Shown here: piece after piece, positions 17,966-25,598 of the stretch
How the letters are laid out: the number at the start of each line of letters is the position of its first letter
Position numbering within the stretch: the first letter of the stretch is position 1
From: Steroidobacteraceae bacterium
Lineage (GTDB): Bacteria > Pseudomonadota > Gammaproteobacteria > Steroidobacterales > Steroidobacteraceae
Assembly: GCA_019634895.1 (NCBI GenBank)
Contig: JAHCAM010000009.1
Location: 1 to 64,000, forward strand
Direction: 5' to 3'
Length of the DNA: 64,000 nucleotides
Position numbers and translations under genes: made by a program
The notes under the pieces: model-generated
What the model saw: the letters and a program-made list of their open reading frames with translations, nothing else
The model's database searches: none
Told to the model about the DNA's origin: nothing

Positions 17966-20340
17966 GCGAACTGTGGCTCGACGACCCGCTCGGTGAACGG
18001 CCGTTGTCGCCGTCGGACATGCCGCTGTCGGTCGGCGGACCGGGCGCGGACGTCGTGATTCCCGGCTGCGCGGCGGGCGAGCTGCGCGCGCGCGTCGCAG
18101 TGACCGCCGCCGGCCTGGCGGTGAGCCCGGAACCCGGCGCCGGCAGGGACGCGCTCGACGGCGTGTCCATCACGCTCGAGCGCCGCGACGACAGGCAGGT
18201 GATCGTCGTGCGCCACGGCGGCGTCGCCAACGTGACGCTGCCGCCCCAGTTCGAGGGCCGCGGCCCGGTGGACCCGGAGACCCAGGACGATCGCCTGCCG
18301 ATCGCGGTGGTGGACTGGGAGCCGCCCGCAGCGCGGCCCGCGCCGAGGCGCGCGCCCGCGGCGCCGGCCTGGCTGAAGCCGGCACGCTGGGCCGCGGTCG
18401 CGCTGGTGGTGGCGGCCCTCGGTTACCTCGCGACCGCGACCTCGGTGCAGGTCGTGACCAGCCCGGAGACGGGAATCGACCGGGCGCAGTTTGCCGGCAC
18501 CGCGCTGGATTTCGGCTTCGGCGGGCGCTATCTCGTGCCGCCCGGGCAGTACGAGCTCACCGTCGAGGCGCGAGGCTACGCGCCGGCGCGGCAGGCGGTC
18601 GTCGTCGGGCGCGCATCCGGGCAGCGCATCGTGGTCGCGCTCGAGCGCCTGCCGGGCCTTGTCGTCTTCGACACCGGCGGCGTGGCGGCGACGCTGTCCG
18701 TGGACGGCCGCACCATCGGCGCGCTGCCGGGGGAGCACGAGCTGCCGGCCGGCACCCGCGAGCTCACGGTCACCGCGCCGCGCCACGCGGAGTTTCATCA
18801 GCGCCTCGACGTGCTGGGCGGCGGCGAGCGCCAGGAACTCGCGGTGTCGCTCGAGCCGCTGTACGCGAAAGTCACCGTGACCTCGGTTCCCGAAGGCGCC
18901 GCAGTCTGGGCCGACGACGTCGAACTCGGGCGCACGCCGCTCGAGACCGAGCTGGATGCGGGCCGCTATACGCTCGCGCTGCTGCATCCGGAATACCGCC
19001 GCTACGAAAGTCCGGTGACCGTGCGCGCCGGCGAGCCGCTGGCGATCGGACCGGTCGAGCTCGGCATGCCGGACGGCCGGCTCATCGTGCAGAGCCGTCC
19101 CGCGGGCGCCGACGTCAGCATCGGCGGCAGCTACCGCGGGCGCACGCCGCTCACGGTCGGGGTGATGCCGGGCATGCCGCAGGAACTGCTGGTGTCGCTG
19201 GCGGGCTATGCGCCGGTGACCCAGACGGTCGCGGTCGAGAGCCGCGCCGAGCGCCGGGTCGCGGTCGACCTGGTGCCGCAGCTCGGCGAGGTCCGCGTCC
19301 AGGGCGAGCCGGCGGACGCCGTCCTCTACGTGGACGGCGCCTCGCGCGGTCCGGCCAACCAGGTGCTGTCGCTGCCCGCCGCGCCGCACGTGATCGAGGT
19401 GCGCAAGGCCGGGCTCGAGACCTTCCGCGCCACGGTGACGCCGCGCGAGGGCCAGTCGCAGCTGGTCGAGTTCCGGCTGCTGACCGCGGGCGAGGCCAGG
19501 TCCGCGGCCATCCCGGCGCGGCGCACGACCGCGCTCGGCCAGGAGCTGGTGCTGGTGAAGGGCGGGCGCTTCACCATGGGCAGCGCGCGCCGCGAGCCGG
19601 GGCGGCGCTCCAACGAGACCGAGCGCGTGGTGGTGCTGCAGCGGCCGTTCTACCTGTCGCGCCACCAGGTCACCAACCGCGAGTTCCGCGAGTTCCGTGC
19701 CCAGCATCAGTCGGGCATCTTCAAGGATGAGTCGCTGGACCTCGACCGCCAGCCGGTGGTGCGCGTGAGCTGGGAGGACGCCGCCGCGTTCTGCAACTGG
19801 CTCTCGGAGCGCGACCAGCTGCCGCCGGCCTACGAACGCCGCGGCGGCCGCCTGGTGCTGATCGAGCCGGTCACCACCGGTTACCGCCTGCCGACCGAGG
19901 CCGAGTGGGAGTTCGCGGCGCGTTTCGACGGCACCGCGGCGACCCGCAGGTACCCCTGGGGCGACGAGCTGCCGGTGCCGCCGAAGTCGGGCAACTGGGG
20001 CGACGCGGCCGCCATCTACCTGACGCCGGTGACGATCACCGGCTACAACGACGGCCACCGGGTGACCGCGCCGGTCGGCAGCTTCCCGGCGAACGCGCTC
20101 GGGCTCTTCGACGTGGGCGGCAACGTGATGGAATGGACCACCGACCGCTACTCGATCTACGTGGTCGGCGCGGACCATGTCTCGACCGACCCGGTCGGCC
20201 CGCGCGCCGGCGAGGCCTTCGTCATCCGCGGCGCCGGCTGGCTGACGGGCCGGATCGCGGACCTGCGCGCCGCCACTCGCGACTCGGGCTCGAGCGGGCG
20301 CCACGACCTCGGCTTTCGCATCGCGCGCTACGCGGAGTGA
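17962..20340 (+). CDS. PEGA-repeat / SUMF1 (formylglycine-generating-enzyme-like) membrane protein
   Basis: A 792-residue protein. Residues 1-115 form a beta-rich cytoplasmic domain reminiscent of a degenerate FHA fold (PLSVGGPGADVVIPG). A transmembrane helix lies at ~142-160. Periplasmic beta repeats include three PEGA-type units at ~304-510 (VTSVPEGAAVWADDVELGRT; LIVQSRPAGADVSIGGSYRG). A SUMF1/FGE domain spans ~526-792 (GGRFTMGSARREPG, GYRLPTEAEWEFAARF, NVMEWTTDRY, LGFRIARY). The C-terminal SUMF1 region lacks the catalytic cysteine pair of true formylglycine enzymes, so a binding role is likelier than catalysis. Start choice: TTG 17962 has GAGGAA 6-7 bases ahead and overlaps the kinase stop (TTGA); GTG 17947 would add five residues. 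Confidence 0.85.
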   Translation: MSELWLDDPLGERPLSPSDMPLSVGGPGADVVIPGCAAGELRARVAVTAAGLAVSPEPGAGRDALDGVSITLERRDDRQVIVVRHGGVANVTLPPQFEGRGPVDPETQDDRLPIAVVDWEPPAARPAPRRAPAAPAWLKPARWAAVALVVAALGYLATATSVQVVTSPETGIDRAQFAGTALDFGFGGRYLVPPGQYELTVEARGYAPARQAVVVGRASGQRIVVALERLPGLVVFDTGGVAATLSVDGRTIGALPGEHELPAGTRELTVTAPRHAEFHQRLDVLGGGERQELAVSLEPLYAKVTVTSVPEGAAVWADDVELGRTPLETELDAGRYTLALLHPEYRRYESPVTVRAGEPLAIGPVELGMPDGRLIVQSRPAGADVSIGGSYRGRTPLTVGVMPGMPQELLVSLAGYAPVTQTVAVESRAERRVAVDLVPQLGEVRVQGEPADAVLYVDGASRGPANQVLSLPAAPHVIEVRKAGLETFRATVTPREGQSQLVEFRLLTAGEARSAAIPARRTTALGQELVLVKGGRFTMGSARREPGRRSNETERVVVLQRPFYLSRHQVTNREFREFRAQHQSGIFKDESLDLDRQPVVRVSWEDAAAFCNWLSERDQLPPAYERRGGRLVLIEPVTTGYRLPTEAEWEFAARFDGTAATRRYPWGDELPVPPKSGNWGDAAAIYLTPVTITGYNDGHRVTAPVGSFPANALGLFDVGGNVMEWTTDRYSIYVVGADHVSTDPVGPRAGEAFVIRGAGWLTGRIADLRAATRDSGSSGRHDLGFRIARYAE

Positions 20341-20343
20341 ACC

Positions 20344-20631
20344 ATGCGCATTCCCTACATCGTCGCCGCAGCCCTCGCCGTGACCGCCGCGCTCGCGATC
20401 GAGCCGCCGAAGGACAGGCCCGCGGCCCCGGCGTCGCCGCGGCCGGCGCCCTCGGCCGAGGGTCCCGCGCCGGCGCCGGCGGAGCAACGGCCGGCCGCCG
20501 AAGAGGACATCGACGAGGAACTTCCGCCGCTGCCGCCCGAGGCCGCGGACGCCGGGCCGCCGCCCCAGATCTTCACGCCGACCGAGAAAGTGCGCGCGGA
20601 CTTTCCGGTCTCGTACCCGATCGACATCTGA
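20344..20631 (+). CDS. Small exported Pro/Ala-rich protein
   Basis: A 95-residue protein: signal peptide MRIPYIVAAALAVTAALA, then a disordered Pro/Ala/Glu-rich linker and a conserved-looking tail FTPTEKVRADFPVSYPIDI. It lies 3 bases after the SUMF1 protein stop and 7 bases before the ExbB-like gene. The short length, linker and C-terminal motif suggest a peptide that bridges or docks to a periplasmic partner of the same cluster (inference). No family recognised. Confidence 0.7.
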   Translation: MRIPYIVAAALAVTAALAIEPPKDRPAAPASPRPAPSAEGPAPAPAEQRPAAEEDIDEELPPLPPEAADAGPPPQIFTPTEKVRADFPVSYPIDI

Positions 20632-20638
20632 GGAACCC

Positions 20639-21436
20639 ATGAAGACCCGCTACCCGAAGGAACTGCTGTTCAGCCTGGGCTCGCTGCTCGCGGCTGTCGT
20701 CGTCGTGCACTCGATCTGGTCCTTCTGGGTCCGGCCGAATGCGCAGGCCGTGATCACGGCGCAGGCGGAACAGATGCGCAAGGACCCGAACTTCGTCCCC
20801 GACCGTTCGCTGTTCGTGATCATGAAGGACTGGGAGCAGGAGAGCTGCGTGGTGCTCATGATCTGGGCGCTGTCCATGATCGGCTTCAAGTACCGCATCG
20901 CGCGCCGCGAGCAGGACGAGCTCGACGGCGATCCGGTGCGCGTGCCCGAGGGCATGCGCATCCTGCCCGAGGACACGCGCGAGTACGTGCGCCAGCTCGA
21001 GGCGCTGCCGGCGGCGCGCCAGCAGTCGCTGGTGGTGCGCGCGGCCAAGGCCGCGCTGGCGCGCTTCGGCGCCACGCGCAACGTCCAGGACGTGTCGGAG
21101 GCGGGCCACGCGGTCTGCGCCGCGGAGGCGGAGCGGCTCGACTCGGAGCTGTCGATGATCCGCTACATCGCCTGGGCGATCCCGGCGATCGGCTTCATCG
21201 GCACCGTGCGCGGCATCGGCGATGCGCTCGCCGAGGCGCACAAGGCCGTCACCGGCGACATCTCCGGCGTCACCGAGGGCCTCGGCGTGGCGTTCAACTC
21301 GACCCTGGTCGCGCTGCTGCTGTCGCTGCTGCTGATGTTCCTGCTGCACTACCTGCAGCTCGCGCAGGAGCGGCTGGTGCTGGACGCCGAGACCTGGCTC
21401 GACAACCGCCTGCTGCGCCACCTGCAGGTGCGGTGA
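20639..21436 (+). CDS. MotA/TolQ/ExbB-family proton channel protein
   Basis: A 265-residue inner-membrane protein with four hydrophobic segments: ~9-30, ~66-84, ~176-196 and ~222-246. The last two carry the family core: AIPAIGFIGTVRGIGDAL, then TEGLGVAFNSTLVALLLSLL, corresponding to the LLGTVxG and TAxGLxVA regions of TolQ/ExbB where conserved Thr/Ser face the proton path. Family members form pentamers around a dimeric single-helix partner (TolR/ExbD/MotB) and convert proton flow to movement. No tolR or exbD gene follows; the two VWA proteins downstream carry a helix of that type and are the likely partners. Confidence 0.88.
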   Translation: MKTRYPKELLFSLGSLLAAVVVVHSIWSFWVRPNAQAVITAQAEQMRKDPNFVPDRSLFVIMKDWEQESCVVLMIWALSMIGFKYRIARREQDELDGDPVRVPEGMRILPEDTREYVRQLEALPAARQQSLVVRAAKAALARFGATRNVQDVSEAGHAVCAAEAERLDSELSMIRYIAWAIPAIGFIGTVRGIGDALAEAHKAVTGDISGVTEGLGVAFNSTLVALLLSLLLMFLLHYLQLAQERLVLDAETWLDNRLLRHLQVR

Positions 21437-21445
21437 GGGCGCGCC

Positions 21446-22783
21446 ATGGCGGTGATCGGCATCGAGCTCGTGGATGCGGCGGTCGTCGCGGTGAGGGACG
21501 GCGCGCGCGTGGCCGCGAGTCCCGGGATCGCGCTGCTCGAGGCCGCCGGCCCGGTGGTGGGCGAGGCGGCGGCGGCCGAGGCGCGCCTGAAGCCGGTGCT
21601 CGCCGCCGACCGCTTCTGGTCGGACCTGTCGGCCGAGTCCTGGGCGCAGGGCGCCGCAGCGCAGCTGTCGCACGCCGAGCTCGCCCATGCGCACCTGGCC
21701 TCGCTGTGGCGATCGGTTGCGCAGCCCGGCGACAGTGCGGTGTTCGCGCTGCCGGGCGCGATGCGCCTGCACCAGGCGGGGCTGCTGCTCGGCATCGCGC
21801 GCCGGGCCGGCATTCCCGTTGCGGGCGCCGTGGATGCGGCGCTGGCGGCCTGCGCCGGGCTCGCCGCGCGCGGCACCGTGCTGCATCTCGACGTGCAGCT
21901 GCACCAGGCGGTGCTGACCGAGCTCGCGGGCGCGACGGTGCTGCGCCGCCGGCGCGTGGACGTGGCGCCGCGCGCAGGGCTCAAGGCGATGTACTCGGCC
22001 TGGGCGCAGCTGGTCGCCGAAGCCATGGTGCGCCGCACGCGCTTCGACCCGCTGCACCAGGCGGCAACCGAGCAGCAACTCTTCGAGCGCCTGCCGGGCT
22101 GGCTCGCCGCGCTGGCGCGGGCCGAGTCGGTGGATGCGACCATCGAATCTGCGGCGGGTGCGTTCACCGCCACGCTGCGCCGCGAGCAGTTCACGCTGGC
22201 GGCCGAAGCCTGGTACGCGCAGCTCGCGGAACTGGTGCACGCGGGCCACCGCGCGGACGAGGAGGCGACCCTCGCGCTGTCGGCGCGCGCGGCCTTGCTG
22301 CCGGCGCTCGGTGAGCGGCTGGCCTCGCTGCCGGGCCTGGAGCCCGTGGCGCTGCCGGAGGAAGCCGCCGCCGCGGCGGCTGCGGCGCGCGCGCAGGAGA
22401 TCGGCCCTGCCGGGCCGCCGGCGCTGGTCACTGCGCTGGCGCGCGCCATCCCGGCTGCGGCCGCGTCGCGGCGCCGTCCAGTCGGCGCGCGGCCGACGCA
22501 CGTGACCCTGGACGGCCGCGCGCACGCGATCGGCGCGGAGCCGCTGGTCATCGGCGCCGGCGCGGGAGCGGGCCGGCGCATCGCGCTGCCGGCGGCCGCC
22601 GGGATTTCGTGCCGGCACTGCGCGCTGGCGGTGCAGGGCGGCGAGGTCCTGGTGCGCGACACCAGCCGCTACGGCACCTGGCTGAACGGCGAGCGCGTGG
22701 ACGGCGAGGCGGCGCTCGCCGCCGGCGACCGCCTGCGCGTCGGCACGCCGGGCGTGGTGCTCGAGCTGGTGGCGGTGGGCTGA
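21446..22783 (+). CDS. FHA-domain protein with actin/Hsp70-like N-terminal region
   Basis: A 445-residue cytoplasmic protein. Residues ~355-445 are a forkhead-associated domain: the phosphothreonine-binding residues are S388-C-R-H391 and N414-G in RYGTWLNGERV. Residues 1-250 have beta-loop segments VIGIELVDAAVVAVRDG and RGTVLHLDVQLHQAVLTEL, spaced like the two phosphate loops of the ASKHA (actin, Hsp70, sugar kinase) fold. That assignment is tentative. The middle is helical. It probably reads Thr phosphorylation by the kinase encoded upstream. It begins 9 bases after the channel gene and ends 3 bases before the first VWA gene. Confidence 0.82.
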   Translation: MAVIGIELVDAAVVAVRDGARVAASPGIALLEAAGPVVGEAAAAEARLKPVLAADRFWSDLSAESWAQGAAAQLSHAELAHAHLASLWRSVAQPGDSAVFALPGAMRLHQAGLLLGIARRAGIPVAGAVDAALAACAGLAARGTVLHLDVQLHQAVLTELAGATVLRRRRVDVAPRAGLKAMYSAWAQLVAEAMVRRTRFDPLHQAATEQQLFERLPGWLAALARAESVDATIESAAGAFTATLRREQFTLAAEAWYAQLAELVHAGHRADEEATLALSARAALLPALGERLASLPGLEPVALPEEAAAAAAAARAQEIGPAGPPALVTALARAIPAAAASRRRPVGARPTHVTLDGRAHAIGAEPLVIGAGAGAGRRIALPAAAGISCRHCALAVQGGEVLVRDTSRYGTWLNGERVDGEAALAAGDRLRVGTPGVVLELVAVG

Positions 22784-22786
22784 GCG

Positions 22787-23872
22787 ATGACCCAGCGCAA
22801 GACGCAGACCTTCAGCATGTCCTTCCTGGACGTGATCTCCTGCGGCTTCGGCGCGGTCGTGCTCTTCTACACCATCATCAGCGCGCAGGCCGGCCTCTAC
22901 CGCATCAAGGAGAACGCCGAGCTGACCGCCGAGGCGAAGAAGCTCGAGCAGGAGGTGCTGGACGGCTACAAGCACCTCGCCGAGCTGCAGAACGCGCTCG
23001 AATCCACCGAGGACCGCACCGTGCGCGCGGCCGGCCTGTCGCGCGAGATCCTGGATAAGCTGCGCCTGACGCAGGAGGAGCTCGCGCGCTACGAGCACGA
23101 CACGCTGGCGCGCCGCGAGAGCCTCGAGCGCCTGAAGGCGGACCTGAAGCAGCTCGAGGAGAGCACGCGCCGCCTGCGCGCGGCGGCGCCGAAGGAGGGC
23201 TCCGGCGAGGCCGAGTCGCCGTCGCTCGACAAGCAGCTGTTCGTGACGCTGCGCGTCACCGGCGAGCGCGTGCTGGTGCTGGTGGACGCCTCCGCGAGCA
23301 TGCTCGACGAGACCGTGGTCAACGTCATCCGCCTGCGCAACATGCCGCCGGAGCGGCGCATCGCCTCGCTCAAGTGGCAGCAGGCGCTCAACGTCGTCTA
23401 CTGGGTCGCCACGCGCCTGCCGAAGACCTCGCAATTCCAGGTTTACGTGTTCGATACGCAGCCGCGCCCGCTCATCGAGGGCAGCGCGGGCCGCTGGCTG
23501 AACGCGGGCGACGCCGGTCAGGTGGAGGTCGCGCTCGCCGCGTTGCGCGCCACCGCGCCGACCGGCGGCACCAGCCTGCACAACGCCTTCGCCGTCATCA
23601 AGCAGCTCTCGCCCGCGCCGGACAACGTGATCCTGGTCACCGACGGCCTGCCGACCCAGGGCGAGCGGCCGCCGCTGACGCGCACCATCGTGACGCCCGA
23701 GCAGCGCGAAGACCTGATGAAGGCCGCGGTCAGCTCGCTGCCGGGCAAGCCGCCGCCGGTGAACGTGGTGCTGCTGCCGATGGAGGGCGATCCCTCGGCG
23801 CCGATCTACTTCTGGCGCCTGGCGCGCGCGACCGGCGGCGGGTTCCTGGCCCCGGCCAAGGACTGGCCATGA
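22787..23872 (+). CDS. VWA-domain protein with TolR/ExbD-like N-terminal helix (1)
   Basis: A 361-residue protein: short cytoplasmic start, one helix beginning TFSMSFLDVISCGFGAVV (D15 at the helix mouth), a coiled coil (~residues 40-125, KKLEQEVLDGYKHLAELQ and following) and a von Willebrand A domain from ~155 with MIDAS motif DASAS (LVDASASMLDE), TSL-type threonine in PTGGTSLHNAF and the third-motif aspartate in VTDGLPT. The helix resembles TolR/ExbD/MotB stator helices, whose single Asp carries the proton. A periplasmic metal-dependent binding domain would then sit where TolR and MotB carry their peptidoglycan domain (inference). The stop overlaps the next start (ATGA). Confidence 0.85.
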   Translation: MTQRKTQTFSMSFLDVISCGFGAVVLFYTIISAQAGLYRIKENAELTAEAKKLEQEVLDGYKHLAELQNALESTEDRTVRAAGLSREILDKLRLTQEELARYEHDTLARRESLERLKADLKQLEESTRRLRAAAPKEGSGEAESPSLDKQLFVTLRVTGERVLVLVDASASMLDETVVNVIRLRNMPPERRIASLKWQQALNVVYWVATRLPKTSQFQVYVFDTQPRPLIEGSAGRWLNAGDAGQVEVALAALRATAPTGGTSLHNAFAVIKQLSPAPDNVILVTDGLPTQGERPPLTRTIVTPEQREDLMKAAVSSLPGKPPPVNVVLLPMEGDPSAPIYFWRLARATGGGFLAPAKDWP

Positions 23873-24891
23873 AGCGCCGCACGCGCCGCGACACCGAGAC
23901 CTTCAGCATGTCGTTCCTCGACTGCATCTGCTGCGGCTTCGGCGCGATCATCCTGCTGCTGGTGCTGAACGAGTTCGGCGAGCCGATCCAGCTGGAGATG
24001 GCGAAGCAGGACCTCGACGGCCAGATCGCGCGGATGCAGAAGGAGGTCTTCGACATCCGCGGCATGGCCCTGGTGCTCGAGCGCGAGCTGCGGGCGCGCA
24101 TCGAGCAGCTCTCCGAGGAGCAGCGCCGCCTCGCGCGGCTGCGCGGCGACCTGTCGGAGGTCTCGGGCCGCCACATGGCCAGCAGCGGCGAGGAGGAGGC
24201 GCTGGCGAAGCTGAACGAGACGCTGCTGGCGGCGCGCCGCGCGCTGATCGACGAAACCCGCGAGCTGCGCGGCGCCGGCTACCGCCAGGTCTACAACCAG
24301 CCGGTCGCCGGCCTGCCGATCGACAGCGAGTACGTGATCTTCATCGTCGACACCTCGGGCTCGATGCAGTCCCAGAACTGGCGCCGCGCCGAGCGCAAGC
24401 TCGAGGAGGTGCTGAACATCTACCCGAAGCTGAAGGGCATCCAGGTCATGGACGACATGGGCGGCTACATGTTCACCGAGTACCGCGGCAAGTGGATCCC
24501 GGACACGCCCGCGCGCCGCCGCGCGATCCTCGACCGCTTCCGCAACTGGCAGGCATTCTCGAACTCGAGCCCGGCCGAGGGCATCATCGCGGCCGTGCGC
24601 ACCTTCTGGACCCGCGACCACCCGATCAGCATCTACGTGTTCGGCGACGAGTTCACCGGGCCCTCGATCCAGGACGTCGTCGACACCGTGGACCGCATCA
24701 ACCGTTCCAGCGAGACCGGCGAGCGCCTGGTGCGCATCCATGCGCTCGCCTTCCCGTTCCCGACCACCTACCCGCAGCACACGAGCATGCGCTACGCGAC
24801 GCTGATGCGCATACTGTGCACCAGGAACGGCGGCACCTTCGTCGGGCTGCCGGAGGACGAATTCGTGACCCCGCCCCGGAGCAGACGATGA
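23869..24891 (+). CDS. VWA-domain protein with TolR/ExbD-like N-terminal helix (2)
   Basis: A 340-residue paralog in architecture of the preceding protein. Basic start MKRRTRRD, helix with TFSMSFLDCICCGFGAII (D18 equivalent), coiled coil (~45-120) and a VWA domain with canonical MIDAS DTSGS (FIVDTSGSMQSQ). After the MIDAS the two VWA domains differ considerably, so this is an old duplication or paired recruitment, not a recent copy. Consecutive, translationally coupled genes sharing the helix suggest a heterodimer inside one ExbB-type pentamer. The stop overlaps the following lipoprotein start (ATGATG). Confidence 0.85.
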   Translation: MKRRTRRDTETFSMSFLDCICCGFGAIILLLVLNEFGEPIQLEMAKQDLDGQIARMQKEVFDIRGMALVLERELRARIEQLSEEQRRLARLRGDLSEVSGRHMASSGEEEALAKLNETLLAARRALIDETRELRGAGYRQVYNQPVAGLPIDSEYVIFIVDTSGSMQSQNWRRAERKLEEVLNIYPKLKGIQVMDDMGGYMFTEYRGKWIPDTPARRRAILDRFRNWQAFSNSSPAEGIIAAVRTFWTRDHPISIYVFGDEFTGPSIQDVVDTVDRINRSSETGERLVRIHALAFPFPTTYPQHTSMRYATLMRILCTRNGGTFVGLPEDEFVTPPRSRR

Positions 24892-25598
24892 TGCCGCTGA
24901 CGGCCAGGCTGGCCGCCGCCGCCGCCCTGCTGGCGCTGGCCTCGGCGTGCACCGCGACGCGCCTGACCACGCAGTCGCAGCTGCCGCCGCCGCTGCTGGA
25001 CAAGCTGCCGGCGCGCGTCGGCGTGCACTACTCGAAGGAGTTCCGCGAGTACGTGCACAAGGAGACGCGCGGCCAGGTGGACTACGAGGTCACGCTCGGG
25101 CCGGCGCACGTCACCAACCTCGACTGGCTGCTGACGGCGATGTTCGCCGAGCTGGTGCCGGTCGACGATCCGGCGCGCGTGGGCGAGCTGAGCCCGCCGC
25201 TCACGATGGTGCTGGAGCCGCGCTTCGAGGAGTACTCCTTCCTGACGCCGCGGGACGTCGCCGGCGAGGCCTTCATCGTCACCATCCGCTACCTGCTGAC
25301 CGTCTACGACGGCGACGGCGCGCGCGTGGACGCCTTCACCTACACCGGCTACGGCCGCGAAAAGGCGCGCACGCTCGCGAGCAAGGAACCGCTCGCGATC
25401 GCGACCCAGCGCGCGATGCGCGACGCCGGCGCCAAGGTGGCCGTGGAACTGCCGGACCAGGACGCGGTCCGCCTGCTGCTGCGCGGCAGGCCGGCGCCGG
25501 GCGGCGCGTCGCCCGACCCGCAGGCGCCCGCGGAGGCCGCGCCGGAACCGGCCGCGCCGCCGCCGCCGCAACCGGCGCCGCAGGATCCTCCCGCCTAG
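24888..25598 (+). CDS. Lipoprotein, last gene of the kinase/VWA cluster
   Basis: A 236-residue protein with lipobox ASAC (residues 18-21). The mature domain (VGVHYSKEFREYVHKET onward) resembles the first domain of envelope lipoproteins that begin with a similar PARVGVxYxxEF strand, and it ends in an Ala/Pro-rich tail. It overlaps the upstream VWA gene by four bases, placing it firmly in the operon. It converges on the TPR gene with a four-base overlap of the coding ends. It may be the outer-membrane docking component (inference). Confidence 0.75.
   Translation: MMPLTARLAAAAALLALASACTATRLTTQSQLPPPLLDKLPARVGVHYSKEFREYVHKETRGQVDYEVTLGPAHVTNLDWLLTAMFAELVPVDDPARVGELSPPLTMVLEPRFEEYSFLTPRDVAGEAFIVTIRYLLTVYDGDGARVDAFTYTGYGREKARTLASKEPLAIATQRAMRDAGAKVAVELPDQDAVRLLLRGRPAPGGASPDPQAPAEAAPEPAAPPPPQPAPQDPPA

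Noticed and set aside
13276..25598. Type VI secretion or its PpkA/Fha phosphorylation branch
   Set aside because: Kinase, FHA, VWA and SUMF1 domains occur in T6SS loci, but no Tss baseplate, sheath, ClpV, IcmF or phosphatase gene is present, and the ExbB-like gene and VWA stator-like helices do not fit.
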